Shown piece after piece: positions 26,035 through 34,516 of a stretch of DNA of 64,000 bases. A model generated the notes under the pieces. It did no database searches and was not told the DNA's origin. It worked only from the letters and a program-made list of their open reading frames with translations. Source of the DNA: Vibrio tubiashii (GTDB lineage Bacteria > Pseudomonadota > Gammaproteobacteria > Enterobacterales > Vibrionaceae); assembly GCF_028551255.1 (NCBI RefSeq), contig NZ_CP117030.1, positions 1,116,001 through 1,180,000 on the forward strand, in the 5' to 3' direction. The position numbers and the translations under genes were made by a program. Position 1 is the first letter of the stretch, and each line of letters opens with the position of its first letter.

Positions 26035-27147
26035 TTAAGCCGCAATTGCTTTAGTGCCATTCGGGCTTAAGGTTGGGTATGCACGTACCCCCTGTTTTGA
26101 GAACTGAATGTATCGAATATCGCCAATACGCAGCTTCTGCTCGGTGACCACTTCGCCAGCAACATCGATAAAGATCGGCGCGGCTTGTTTGTCATGCTGA
26201 AGTTCACATTCAAAGCGATAAAACGCACCAAGGAACTCTCTGTCTCGGATCTTCACAGGTAGAGCATTATTAAATTGCTCGGCAAAACGGATGCTTTCTG
26301 GACGTATTGCCAGATCAAAGCAATCCCCTCTTACTACTTGCTTGTTTTCAATAACAGGAGCGGGAATCAGCGACTCAGCGATACGTAGTTGAGTATCAGT
26401 CGCTGCTGAGGCAGAAATAAAATTCATGCTGCCAACAAACTCAGCAACAAAACGAGTAGCAGGGTGTTGATAGATCTCTTGTGGCGTGCCCACTTGCTCA
26501 ATGACGCCATGATTCATCACAACGATTCTGTCAGCCATAGACAGCGCTTCATCTTGGTCATGAGTCACCATGATTGTGGTAATACCCAGTTTGCGCTGAA
26601 GTTTGCAAATCTCATCTCTTAGGTGAACACGAACTTTGGCATCAAGTGCAGAGAGAGGTTCATCAAGAAGCAATAACCCTGGGGACAAGGCTAACGCTCT
26701 CGCAAGGGCAACACGCTGCTGCTGACCACCAGACAATTGGTTAGGGTATTTCTCACCAGAAGTCGGTAAACCAATCATATCAAGCCAATAATCAACCTTT
26801 TCTAAGGCTTGTTGATTGGTCATCCCTTGGTTCTTCAATCCCATGGCAATGTTCTCTTGCACAGTAAGGTTTGGAAATAGCGCATACGATTGAAAAACAA
26901 TACCAAAATCGCGTTTTTCCGGAGGGAGGAAGGTTGTCTCTTGTCCGTTTTGATAGATGCCACCTGAAGTCGGTAGATCAAGTCCAGCGATAGCTCGTAG
27001 TAGGGTCGTTTTGCCGCAGCCAGAAGGGCCAAGAAAGCAGACAAACTCGCCCTTCTCTATTGCCAGTGAAATTTGCTTTAACGCAGTGAACTGGCCAAAT
27101 TGCTTCACTACATTTTCAATTTGTAAGTAAGGTTGGTTAGTTGACAT
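26035..27147 (-). CDS. phnT: PhnT, ATPase of the AEP ABC transporter
   Basis: 370 aa. The ATP-binding cassette shows Walker A GPSGCGKT (about 40-47), Q-loop VFQSYALFPNLTV, signature LSGGQQQR, Walker B LLLLDEPLSALD and switch HDQDEA. A C-terminal TOBE-like domain of about 120 residues follows, as in Fe3+, spermidine and AEP importers. The first gene of the phnT-permease-phnR unit, it has a palindromic operator candidate 16 bases before its start. PhnS, the binding protein, is transcribed separately upstream. Confidence 0.93.
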   Translation of the reverse strand: MSTNQPYLQIENVVKQFGQFTALKQISLAIEKGEFVCFLGPSGCGKTTLLRAIAGLDLPTSGGIYQNGQETTFLPPEKRDFGIVFQSYALFPNLTVQENIAMGLKNQGMTNQQALEKVDYWLDMIGLPTSGEKYPNQLSGGQQQRVALARALALSPGLLLLDEPLSALDAKVRVHLRDEICKLQRKLGITTIMVTHDQDEALSMADRIVVMNHGVIEQVGTPQEIYQHPATRFVAEFVGSMNFISASAATDTQLRIAESLIPAPVIENKQVVRGDCFDLAIRPESIRFAEQFNNALPVKIRDREFLGAFYRFECELQHDKQAAPIFIDVAGEVVTEQKLRIGDIRYIQFSKQGVRAYPTLSPNGTKAIAA

Positions 27148-27162
27148 AACACACTCTCCAAA

Positions 27163-27174
27163 TGGTATATACCA
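27163..27174. promoter_or_regulatory. Candidate PhnR operator upstream of phnT
   Basis: TGGTATATACCA is a perfect 12-bp palindrome, 16 bases upstream of the phnT start. It resembles the HutC/UTRA-type consensus TGGTCTAGACCA and the two sites in the phnS-phnW intergenic region. Confidence 0.5.
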
Positions 27175-27302
27175 ACCTTAAATCTGGTTTGTTTCAACGG
27201 CATGACAAATTTATAGAGCAAAGATGACAATAAAATGAATTCACTCGGTTAGCCTATTGTCTGTAACCGAACAATTAGCGAGGTCAATCTACACCCTAAA
27301 GC

Positions 27303-27707
27303 TCACAACTCAAGAGACATTTTAAAGTACGGAATTTCCCCTTTGTAAAAGCGCTCACCTTGTTTACTCATACCGAATTTGAGATAAATACCCATTGCTG
27401 ATTCACGTGCATCACACCAAAAAAGTGTCGCCCGACAATCTCGTACTTCGCTCAACATGGTTTCCAACATCATTGAGCCTATACCCTGCCCTTGATACTC
27501 AGGCAAAACAGCAAATTTGCGTAGTCGAGCTTCATCTTGCTCAACAAAGACCGATGCGACACCAACTAACTGATCTCCGATAAAGCCTCCATAATGAAAG
27601 CCAAATTCATCTTCTGCCACGCGACAAAACTCCAAGCTCTTTGTCGGCCATAACACCGCATGCCTCAACGCGAGTGTTTGCTCTGCTGTAACTCTTTCTA
27701 CTCTCAT
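27303..27707 (-). CDS. GNAT-family N-acetyltransferase
   Basis: 134 aa. It has the acetyl-CoA-binding motif LRKFAVLPEYQGQGIGSMMLE (motif A, R/QxxGxG/A as QGQGIG) and C-terminal YLKFGMSKQGERFY. It stands alone between phnS (terminated upstream) and phnT (with its own operator), interrupting the transporter genes. PhnO, an aminoalkylphosphonate N-acetyltransferase, is also a GNAT protein, so acetylation of AEP is conceivable, but nothing in the sequence shows that specificity. AGGAAAG lies 5 bases before the ATG. Eight octamer repeats start 17 bases upstream of the start codon. Confidence 0.85.
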   Translation of the reverse strand: MRVERVTAEQTLALRHAVLWPTKSLEFCRVAEDEFGFHYGGFIGDQLVGVASVFVEQDEARLRKFAVLPEYQGQGIGSMMLETMLSEVRDCRATLFWCDARESAMGIYLKFGMSKQGERFYKGEIPYFKMSLEL

Positions 27708-27724
27708 GATGCTTTCCTTGCCCT

Positions 27725-27788
27725 CCAGTTATCCAGTTATCCAGTTATCCAGTTATCCAGTTATCCAGTTATCCAGTTATCCAGTTAT
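27725..27788. repeat. Eight perfect tandem copies of CCAGTTAT
   Basis: The octamer CCAGTTAT is repeated eight times without error over 64 bases, immediately upstream of the GNAT ribosome-binding site and downstream of the phnS terminator. Tracts of this kind change copy number by slipped-strand mispairing. Since the unit is non-coding here, changes would alter promoter or leader spacing by 8 bases. Confidence 0.97.
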
Positions 27789-27815
27789 CTTAATCTGCCC
27801 TTAACTTCCCTGAAA

Positions 27816-27846
27816 AGCAAAAAGGAGAGCAACCTTGCTCTCCTTT
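27816..27846 (-). terminator. Terminator after phnS
   Basis: Stem AAAGGAGAGCAA / TTGCTCTCCTTT followed on the minus strand by TTTTTGC, 22 bases after the phnS stop. It separates phnS from the GNAT gene. Confidence 0.8.
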
Positions 27847-27868
27847 GTTATCTGAATCCGCAATCAGC

Positions 27869-28876
27869 TTATGATTTAGGCTCTGATTTAGCGTCAAATT
27901 TCGCCGACCAAGCCGCTAGGATATCCGCTCGCTTGCTGCCCATCTGAGCAAAGTCCATCTTAGCCATATTCGCTTCTACATTCGGGAAGTTAGACACAGT
28001 TGCTTTCACATCTTTATGACCAACCACTGGGTACATCTCTATATAAAGCTCATTGGCTGCTTTCGAAATAGACCAATCAACTACGCGCTTAGCTGCGTCA
28101 GACTCTTTCACTAAGCCGACCGCTTCTGATTCCCAACCGATGCCTTTAGGTGTAATCACCGCTAAAGGAGCACCTTGTGTTTTTAGCTTAGCGCCACGGC
28201 TTGCCATTGAAATACCAATCGCAACTTCACCCATGCCCGCTTGTACACATGGCTTAGAACCGGAATGCGTGTAGTGTGCGATGTTCTTATCAAGATCGCG
28301 CATGTAGTTCCACGCTTTATCTTCACCCATATTCTGCAGCCAAGCTGAAACTTGCATATAGCCAGTCCCTGAAGAAGCTGGGTTAGGCATTGCGATATGA
28401 CCTTTGTATACAGGTTTAGTCAGATCTTGCCAAGACGTCGGCTTTGGCAGATTCAGCTGCTTAGCAACCGCTTCATTAAAACATACCGCGTTAAAGAACG
28501 CGTCGTTACCAAACCAAGCTTGGTTTGATTGCGGGTCATTCAAACTCGCATTTAGCTGATCCAGACCTTTAGGCGTGTATGGCTGTAGAAGACCTTCTTC
28601 TTTTAGTAACGCCATCGAAGAACCTGCCAGACCCCAAACAACTTCAGCACGTGGGTTGTTTTTTTCTGCAAGTAGCTTAGCAGTCATGATGCCTGTTGAA
28701 TCACGAACCCATTTGATTTTGATATCAGGGTTTTCTTTTTCGAAAGCATTTTTGTACTTTGCCAGAATGTCAGTTTCGAAAGCCGTGTAAACCGTCACTT
28801 CCTGTGCTGCCATTGCGTTTGTTGCCAGCAGAGAAACAAGTGCAGCTAGCGATCCTTTCATCAAACGGTTTTTCAT
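27869..28876 (-). CDS. phnS: PhnS, periplasmic AEP-binding protein
   Basis: About 335 aa extracellular solute-binding protein of the iron/AEP type. The signal peptide MKNRLMKGSLAALVSLLATNAMA is cleaved before AQEVTVYTAFETDI. The GYMQVSAWLQNMGEDKAW and GEVAIGISMASRG segments fit the family. In-frame starts exist at 28888 (TTG), 28879 and 28876; the last is chosen because GGAG is 6 bases upstream. It captures 2-aminoethylphosphonate for the PhnT-permease complex. It is transcribed alone from the region shared with phnW, with an operator candidate 53 bases upstream. Confidence 0.92.
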   Translation of the reverse strand: MKNRLMKGSLAALVSLLATNAMAAQEVTVYTAFETDILAKYKNAFEKENPDIKIKWVRDSTGIMTAKLLAEKNNPRAEVVWGLAGSSMALLKEEGLLQPYTPKGLDQLNASLNDPQSNQAWFGNDAFFNAVCFNEAVAKQLNLPKPTSWQDLTKPVYKGHIAMPNPASSGTGYMQVSAWLQNMGEDKAWNYMRDLDKNIAHYTHSGSKPCVQAGMGEVAIGISMASRGAKLKTQGAPLAVITPKGIGWESEAVGLVKESDAAKRVVDWSISKAANELYIEMYPVVGHKDVKATVSNFPNVEANMAKMDFAQMGSKRADILAAWSAKFDAKSEPKS

Positions 28877-28928
28877 CATCTTCTCCAATTAAGACTATTA
28901 CGTTTGTTAAACCTTGCCGAATTAGCAT

Positions 28929-28941
28929 TGGTCTGTACCAG
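28929..28941. promoter_or_regulatory. Candidate PhnR operator upstream of phnS
   Basis: TGGTCTGTACCAG is an imperfect palindrome 53 bases upstream of phnS. It differs at two central bases from the complement of the phnW-side site (29126-29138) and resembles HutC-type TGGTCTAGACCA sites. Confidence 0.55.
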
Positions 28942-29125
28942 TTGACGTAATACACCCTAAAAGCGCTTTATTACGATTCTATGAACAAAAAATGGCACTT
29001 TTTTAAAGAATTGACGAAAAACTGCGCGCAATTTTTCCGACGAATTTTTCATATGAAAGTTTTGTTAAATTCGACTTTCTGACCTTTACTGTTGTTTTTT
29101 CCTCTTGCTAAAGTAAATCCAAATT

Positions 29126-29138
29126 CTGGTGTAGACCA
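29126..29138. promoter_or_regulatory. Candidate PhnR operator upstream of phnW
   Basis: CTGGTGTAGACCA lies 24 bases upstream of the phnW start. Read on the other strand it is TGGTCTACACCAG, matching the phnS-side site at 11 of 13 positions. Confidence 0.6.
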
Positions 29139-29162
29139 AATATAGTTAAAATGGAAATCGAG

Positions 29163-30266
29163 ATGAAAAACGAATACCTACTGCTGACTCCGGGTCCTTT
29201 ATCGACATCTGAAACCGTTCGTGAAGCCATGCTTAAAGATTGGTGTACTTGGGATGATGACTACAACAAAGAGATCGTTGAAGTGATCCGCACTAAGCTG
29301 GTGAAACTCGCAACAAAGCAAGATGGCTACACTAGCGTACTGATGCAAGGCAGTGGTACCGCATCTGTAGAAGCGACGATTGGCAGCGCGATTGGCAAAA
29401 ATGGCAAATTGATGGTTGTTGACAACGGCGCATACGGCGCACGTATCGCTCAAATTGCTGAGTATCTAAATATTCCATGCCATGTAGTTTCCCCTGGCGA
29501 AACATCACAGCCACACTTGAACGAGGTGGAAACTGCATTGGCATCGGATCCTACCATTACCCATGTAGCGATTGTTCACTGCGAAACCACAACAGGCATG
29601 CTTAACCCAATTGAAGATTTTGCGTCGATGGCAAAAGCGCACGGTAAAGTGGTGATTCTCGATGCAATGTCGAGCTTTGGTGGGATTCCTATCGATATCG
29701 CAAAGCTCAATGTCGACTTTATGATCAGCTCTGCAAACAAATGTATTCAAGGCGTACCGGGTTTTGGCTTTGTAATCGCAAAACAAACTGAGCTGGAAAA
29801 ATGCCAAGGTCAAGCACGCTCTTTAAGCCTTGATCTATACGACCAATGGCATTGTATGGAAGCGAACCACGGTAAATGGCGTTTCACGTCTCCAACGCAC
29901 ACGGTTCGCGCGTTCTACCAAGCTTTGTTAGAGCTTGAGCAAGAAGGCGGTGTCGAAGCGCGTCACAACCGTTACCAGACTAACCAGAAAACACTGGTTG
30001 CGGGTATGCGCTCTCTTGGTTTTGAGCCGCTACTGAATGATGAGCTTCATTCACCAATCATCACCTCCTTCTACTCTCCAACGCACAGTGACTACCAGTT
30101 CAAAGAGTTCTACACCCGTTTGAAGGAACAAGGTTTTGTGATTTATCCGGGTAAGGTATCGAACGCAGATTGCTTCCGTATCGGCAACATTGGCGAAGTT
30201 TACCCAGCAGATATTGAGCGCTTAATCGGTGCAATTGAAAAAGCAATGTACTGGCAAGTTGCGTAA
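29163..30266 (+). CDS. phnW: PhnW, 2-aminoethylphosphonate-pyruvate aminotransferase
   Basis: 367 aa, the same length as the Salmonella enzyme. It begins [24 protein letters not shown]; the PLP lysine is K193 in [15 protein letters not shown], with D167 in LDAMSSFGG. The frame opens at 29151, but 29163 gives the family N-terminus with GGAA 6 bases upstream. The reaction is AEP plus pyruvate to phosphonoacetaldehyde plus alanine. It is the first gene of phnW-pbfA-phnX, divergent from phnS. Confidence 0.96.
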   Translation: MKNEYLLLTPGPLSTSETVREAMLKDWCTWDDDYNKEIVEVIRTKLVKLATKQDGYTSVLMQGSGTASVEATIGSAIGKNGKLMVVDNGAYGARIAQIAEYLNIPCHVVSPGETSQPHLNEVETALASDPTITHVAIVHCETTTGMLNPIEDFASMAKAHGKVVILDAMSSFGGIPIDIAKLNVDFMISSANKCIQGVPGFGFVIAKQTELEKCQGQARSLSLDLYDQWHCMEANHGKWRFTSPTHTVRAFYQALLELEQEGGVEARHNRYQTNQKTLVAGMRSLGFEPLLNDELHSPIITSFYSPTHSDYQFKEFYTRLKEQGFVIYPGKVSNADCFRIGNIGEVYPADIERLIGAIEKAMYWQVA

Positions 30267-30292
30267 AGCAACCTTCTGATTGAGAGAGCGTT

Positions 30293-31672
30293 ATGACTCA
30301 GAATATCAAACCGACCCATTTCCGCAGCGAAGGTGATGTCAACACGACACCAGCGCGCCAAGCTTGGAATGCATCGATGGACGACGAACGCACGCAAGCA
30401 TTGTTGAAGCGTGATTCGGATGTGTTTCTTCATCAAGCCATGTCAACGCCTTGCTTAGATACCTTGGAAGCAGTAGAAGGCATCTACATCCAAGATGCTA
30501 CCGGCAAAAAGTACATGGATTTCCATGGCAATAATGTTCATCAGTTGGGTTACGGACATCCACACGTGATTAAACGTGTGCAAGAGCAAATTGCCAAGTT
30601 GCCGTTTTCACCACGCCGCTTTACTAACCAAACTGCAATTGAATGTGCTGAAAAGCTAACGCAAATCTGTGGTGGTGAGTTGAATCGTGTGTTGTTTGCA
30701 CCGGGTGGCACATCCGCCGTTGGTATGGCGCTAAAACTGGCGCGTCATATCACAGGCAATTACAAAGTCGTCTCCTTATGGGACTCTTTCCATGGTGCGT
30801 CACTGGATGCTATCTCTGTTGGTGGTGAAGCCTGCTTTCGTCAAGGTATGGGCCCACTTATGGCGGGTGTGGAGCGCATCCCACCAGCCGTATCTTACCG
30901 AGGCGCCCTTCCATCACCAGACGGCAGTGACGTGCATTACGCTGACTACCTTGAGTACGTAATAGAGAAAGAAGGCGGTTTCGGGGCGTTTATAGCCGAA
31001 GCAGTTCGCAACACCGATGTACAAGTGCCAAGTAAAGCCTACTGGAAACGCATCCGTGAAATCTGTGATAAGCACAATGTCATGCTGATCATCGACGACA
31101 TTCCCAACGGAATGGGTCGCAGTGGCGAATGGTTTACCTATCAAGCTTACGATATTGAGCCAGACATTCTGTGCATTGGGAAAGGTTTAGGCGGAGGCTT
31201 AGTGCCTATCGCAGCTATGGTCACCAAAGATAAATACAATACCGCTGAGCAAATCTCCATGGGACATTACACCCATGAGAAAAGCCCAATCGGCTGCGCG
31301 GCGGCGCTGGCAACCATGGAAGCGATAGAGCAAGACGACTTGCTAGACAAAGCCAAAGCCGACAGTCAGTTCATGCGTGACAAGCTGCTAGAGATGAAAG
31401 CCAAATACCCAATAATTGGTGATGTGCGCGGCATCGGCATGCTTTGGGGAATTGAACTGGTCACCGACCATGAGAGCAAGCAGCGCGCCTATGACGAAGC
31501 CGAAGCCGTGCTCTACCAATGCCTCAACCATGGTATGAGCTTTAAGGTGTCACAAGGCAATGTGATCCAACTTAGCCCACCGCTAATCATCACTCGCGAA
31601 CAATTGACGGAAGCCTTGGCCATCTTCGAAGAAGCGATCGCCAAAGTGTGCAAAGACTTTAACTACTATTAA
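30293..31672 (+). CDS. pbfA: PbfA, (R)-1-hydroxy-2-aminoethylphosphonate ammonia-lyase
   Basis: 459 aa class III aminotransferase-fold protein. The PLP lysine is K297 in IGKGLGGGLVPIAAM, the PLP aspartate is D268 in LIIDDIPNGMGRSG, and the cofactor phosphate loop is GGTSAVGMALKLAR. Its position between phnW and phnX identifies it as PbfA, described from Vibrio. PbfA eliminates ammonia from (R)-1-hydroxy-AEP to give phosphonoacetaldehyde, widening the pathway beyond AEP. The alternative is an ordinary omega-transaminase or aminomutase; the context argues against this. Start at 30293 is 26 bases after phnW. Confidence 0.88.
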   Translation: MTQNIKPTHFRSEGDVNTTPARQAWNASMDDERTQALLKRDSDVFLHQAMSTPCLDTLEAVEGIYIQDATGKKYMDFHGNNVHQLGYGHPHVIKRVQEQIAKLPFSPRRFTNQTAIECAEKLTQICGGELNRVLFAPGGTSAVGMALKLARHITGNYKVVSLWDSFHGASLDAISVGGEACFRQGMGPLMAGVERIPPAVSYRGALPSPDGSDVHYADYLEYVIEKEGGFGAFIAEAVRNTDVQVPSKAYWKRIREICDKHNVMLIIDDIPNGMGRSGEWFTYQAYDIEPDILCIGKGLGGGLVPIAAMVTKDKYNTAEQISMGHYTHEKSPIGCAAALATMEAIEQDDLLDKAKADSQFMRDKLLEMKAKYPIIGDVRGIGMLWGIELVTDHESKQRAYDEAEAVLYQCLNHGMSFKVSQGNVIQLSPPLIITREQLTEALAIFEEAIAKVCKDFNYY

Positions 31673-31685
31673 ACACTTAATTTAT

Positions 31686-31721
31686 CTAAAGTGCTTTAAA
31701 AGCAATGACTTGGCACTTTAG
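31686..31721. other. Intercistronic hairpin between pbfA and phnX
   Basis: 9-bp perfect stem CTAAAGTGC / GCACTTTAG with an 18-base loop, 14 bases after the pbfA stop and 19 bases before the phnX start. There is no T tract, so it is more likely an mRNA processing or stability element than a terminator. Confidence 0.55.
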
Positions 31722-31740
31722 CAAACAAAAAGGATTCAAC

Positions 31741-32556
31741 ATGAAAAACTCACCAATTCAGGCTGTTATCTTTGACTGGGCAGGCACTATCGTCGATTTT
31801 GGCTCATTTGCACCAACCAGCATCTTTGTTGAAGCATTCAAACAAGGATTTGATTTCGATATCGATCTTGAAGAAGCTCGTGAACCAATGGGGCTGGGTA
31901 AATGGGACCACATCCAAGCCGTTGGTCGCATCCCTGCGGTAGATAAGCGTTGGAATGACAAATTTGGTCGCTCGATGACTAGCGAAGACATTGACGCTAT
32001 CTACGCGGCGTTTATGCCTTTGCAAAAAGCAAAAGTCGCAGACCACGCTGAGCCCATCCTGAATGCAATTGAAGTGGTAAACGATCTCAAAGACAAAGGC
32101 ATTAAGATTGGTTCTTGTTCTGGGTACCCTCGTCAGGTGATGGACGTACTGATTCCTGTTGCGGCGGACTACGGCTACAAGCCCGATTATGTAGTCGCAA
32201 CAGATGATCTTCCTCAGGGTGGTCGTCCTGCACCTTTTATGGCACTCAAGAACGTCATTGAGCTTAACGTGACCGATGTTAATGCCTGTATCAAGGTTGA
32301 TGATGCCGCACCGGGTATCGACGAAGGTCATAACGCGGGGATGTGGACCGTTGGCCTGCTGCTTTCTGGTAACGAGGCGGGTCTAACATTTGAAGAGTAC
32401 CAAGCGGCAGATAAATCAACCCTTGATGCCGCACGAGAAAAAGCACGTGCGAAGCTCATCAAGAGCTCACCACACTACCTAATAGATACCATTGCTGACT
32501 TTCCACAAGTGGTTGCCGATATCGAGCGCAGATTGGCAGCGGGTGAACGACCGTAG
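31741..32556 (+). CDS. phnX: PhnX, phosphonoacetaldehyde hydrolase
   Basis: 271 aa HAD-superfamily enzyme. The nucleophile is D12 in [11 protein letters not shown]. The cap-domain Schiff-base lysine is K54 in MGLGKWDH, the feature that defines phosphonatases. The frame opens at 31705, but 31741 is preceded by AAAAAGGATTC and gives the family N-terminus. The reaction splits phosphonoacetaldehyde into acetaldehyde and phosphate, releasing usable phosphorus. Last gene of the catabolic operon; it ends at a strong terminator. Confidence 0.96.
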   Translation: MKNSPIQAVIFDWAGTIVDFGSFAPTSIFVEAFKQGFDFDIDLEEAREPMGLGKWDHIQAVGRIPAVDKRWNDKFGRSMTSEDIDAIYAAFMPLQKAKVADHAEPILNAIEVVNDLKDKGIKIGSCSGYPRQVMDVLIPVAADYGYKPDYVVATDDLPQGGRPAPFMALKNVIELNVTDVNACIKVDDAAPGIDEGHNAGMWTVGLLLSGNEAGLTFEEYQAADKSTLDAAREKARAKLIKSSPHYLIDTIADFPQVVADIERRLAAGERP

Positions 32557-32577
32557 CACTGTTAACCTCAAGACAGC

Positions 32578-32605
32578 AAAAAGGGCTCAACAGAGCCCTT
32601 TTTCA
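32578..32605. terminator. Terminator between phnX and the CSD-DUF1294 gene
   Basis: 11-bp stem AAAAAGGGCTC / GAGCCCTTTTT with loop AACA. The symmetrical A and T flanks suit both convergent genes. Confidence 0.85.
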
Positions 32606-32622
32606 ATATTGGAAGTTAAGCG

Positions 32623-33216
32623 CTATAACACTCGATATTGATACACAAACTCATGAAGCATTAACGCACCTTGATCCGTATTCAACCAACAATAGAACAG
32701 AATATTGAGTACCAACGTCGTCCAGAATAAAAACTTAAAGCCAATATCATGATACTTGTGATGCATAAATGACTGAGCGAACAAGGCACCAACCCAACCA
32801 CCCAGTAAGTTGAGCAGATGGAAGGTTATTTCAGGGACACGCCACGTGCCTGTTAGCTTGGCATGTTTATCAAATGCGTACACAGTGTAAGTGACGGTGC
32901 TGGCTGCAAGGTAAAATAGGCAAGCAACTAAGGGAAAGTCGAGAAGAACGACGCTGCCAACAAGAGCACTACAAAACCAAATCGCTATCGCCAAAGAGAA
33001 GTTAAATACCACAGGCCTTTCAATTTCTATCGCTCGCATCATGCCATTACTGTCGGCCCCTAACCTGAATACCACAGGCTCACTGACACTCGGAATTTGC
33101 GAAGCGTTCGCCAAGTCACTGATATGAAATCGTATTTGAGTGTCTTGATTCTCAACAGCAATATACCCAAACCCTTTGTTCTGATCCCAATGAGCGATCG
33201 TTCCTTGAATGGACAT
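32623..33216 (-). CDS. Cold-shock domain fused to DUF1294 membrane domain
   Basis: 197 aa. Residues 1-68 are a cold-shock-type OB fold with RNP1-like GFGYIAV and RNP2-like IRFHISD motifs. Residues about 70-190 contain four hydrophobic helices with the DUF1294 pattern YAFDKHAKLTGTWRVPEITFHLLNLLGGWVGALFAQ. CSD-DUF1294 proteins are widespread in gamma-proteobacteria, and no function is established. The arrangement suggests a nucleic-acid-binding domain held at the inner membrane. A Shine-Dalgarno-like AGGAAAAC precedes the ATG. Confidence 0.9.
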   Translation of the reverse strand: MSIQGTIAHWDQNKGFGYIAVENQDTQIRFHISDLANASQIPSVSEPVVFRLGADSNGMMRAIEIERPVVFNFSLAIAIWFCSALVGSVVLLDFPLVACLFYLAASTVTYTVYAFDKHAKLTGTWRVPEITFHLLNLLGGWVGALFAQSFMHHKYHDIGFKFLFWTTLVLNILFYCWLNTDQGALMLHEFVYQYRVL

Positions 33217-33423
33217 AGTTTTCCTCTTCCTAGCAACAACATTAAATGTAGTAATAATCGTTATAGACTTTATTTAATTACCTATAGCACACATATTCTA
33301 CCGTGCGCATATTTTCGCTATTTTCTCGCATTTTTTTGAAGTGAAACACTCCTGACAGGTTCTGACACACCGCTCCCATATTCTTAACTCGAACCTAAAC
33401 AACACAAAACAAGGAATTTCATT

Positions 33424-33744
33424 ATGAAAAGTGTCATCGAAATCGTTCGCTTCAAATTACTAGAGAATGCAACTTCAGAGCAGCTCGTTTCAGCAAGTGA
33501 GCAGAGCCAGAAATTTGTGTCGTCGTTAAACGGATTTGAATATCGCTCGTTAAGCTTTGACCAAGATTCAGGCACTTGGACAGACGTGGTGTATTGGGAC
33601 TCAATGGATAATGCAAAAGCAGCTGGTGAGCAATTTATGGCGAGTGAAGACTGTAAACCGCTTATGGCTTTAATTGACCCAGAGTCTGTCATCATGCAAC
33701 ATCAGACAATCATGATGAGTGACCTAGCGGCAAAATACCAATAG
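33424..33744 (+). CDS. Small dimeric alpha-beta barrel (ABM-like) protein
   Basis: 106 aa with no signal peptide. It has the pattern of a stress-responsive or antibiotic-biosynthesis-monooxygenase-type ferredoxin-like fold: IEIVRFKLLENATSEQLVSASEQSQKFVSSLNGFEYRSLSFDQDSGTW then VVYWDSMDNAKAAGEQF. Such small dimers may act as cofactor-free monooxygenases or bind small molecules. AAGGAATTTC precedes the ATG. It is followed at 80 bases by a WYL-domain regulator on the same strand, which may control it. Confidence 0.78.
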   Translation: MKSVIEIVRFKLLENATSEQLVSASEQSQKFVSSLNGFEYRSLSFDQDSGTWTDVVYWDSMDNAKAAGEQFMASEDCKPLMALIDPESVIMQHQTIMMSDLAAKYQ

Positions 33745-33823
33745 CAACGAGTCAATAGTTGGGGGGAGCGAGTAAGGCTCCCTACTTTCCTTTGTTTGAC
33801 CACTTCTAATGTTAGGAAGACAA

Positions 33824-34510
33824 GTGAGTAAATCAGAACGGCTGTTTGAACTTTTAACCCTAATGCGCTCAAAGCGTTATGCTGTCACGGCTTCTCATCT
33901 TGCCGAGCAGATGGAAGTAAGCGAAAGAACCATCTACCGAGATATCCAATCATTACTCAATTCAGGTGTTCCGATACAAGGGGAAGCTGGGGTTGGCTAT
34001 TTGCTACAGGCTGATTCTCATCTGCCGCCTTTGATGTTTACCGATCAAGAAATGATCGCGCTAGAACTCGGTATGCGAATGGTGCGCGCTTGGTCCGATG
34101 ATGAACTCGCCAACGCATCGAAATCGGCCTCGACCAAGATACTCTCTGTCCTTCCCGATAGGCTGAAGAAACAGATTGAGAGCTTTCCGATATTCGTGCC
34201 AGAAATTCACACTTCTACAAAAGATGCAACGCGCAGCAAAATGCTCCGTCATGCCACTGATGCCAAGTTAAAAATCGAAATTGATTACAGCGACCAGAAT
34301 GGTAATAAAACCGTTCGTAGATTACAGCCACTTGGGCAAATATTTTGGGGTAAAATTTGGACCCTAGTTGCTTGGTGTGAGTTAAGAGGTGACTATCGTC
34401 ATTTTCGAATTGATCGTATCGAAAAGCTCAATATTCTTGATGAAGTATTCGAGACTTCAGCAGAGAAATGCCTCGAATACTACATTAGACAACACGCTCC
34501 AGATGCTTAA
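33824..34510 (+). CDS. YafY-type HTH-WYL transcriptional regulator
   Basis: 228 aa with a GTG start at 33824. The ATG at 33809 is possible, but AGGA lies 6 bases before the GTG, and the resulting N-terminus (V/M-SKSERLFELLTLMRSKRYAVTA) is that of YafY proteins. The N-terminal DeoR-like HTH is HLAEQMEVSERTIYRDIQSLLNSGVPI. The C-terminal WYL domain has the RRLQPLGQIFWGKIWTLVAWCELRGDYRHFRIDRI stretch, in which the family's eponymous W-Y-L is represented by IWTLVAW. It probably senses a small molecule. The likely target is the ABM-like gene just upstream. Confidence 0.87.
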   Translation: MSKSERLFELLTLMRSKRYAVTASHLAEQMEVSERTIYRDIQSLLNSGVPIQGEAGVGYLLQADSHLPPLMFTDQEMIALELGMRMVRAWSDDELANASKSASTKILSVLPDRLKKQIESFPIFVPEIHTSTKDATRSKMLRHATDAKLKIEIDYSDQNGNKTVRRLQPLGQIFWGKIWTLVAWCELRGDYRHFRIDRIEKLNILDEVFETSAEKCLEYYIRQHAPDA

Positions 34511-34516
34511 ATGCGG

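Noticed and set aside
27725..27788. Short tandem repeats as a CRISPR array
   Set aside because: Units are 8 bases with no spacers; this is a microsatellite, and no cas gene is present.
27660..27947. 95-aa plus-strand open frame containing repeated SSYPVIQL
   Set aside because: It is only the translation of the octamer tract and runs antisense into phnS and GNAT; no ribosome-binding site.
30293..31672. pbfA as glutamate-1-semialdehyde aminomutase or generic omega-transaminase
   Set aside because: The fold is shared, but the position between phnW and phnX, with tight spacing and PhnR-type control, points to PbfA.
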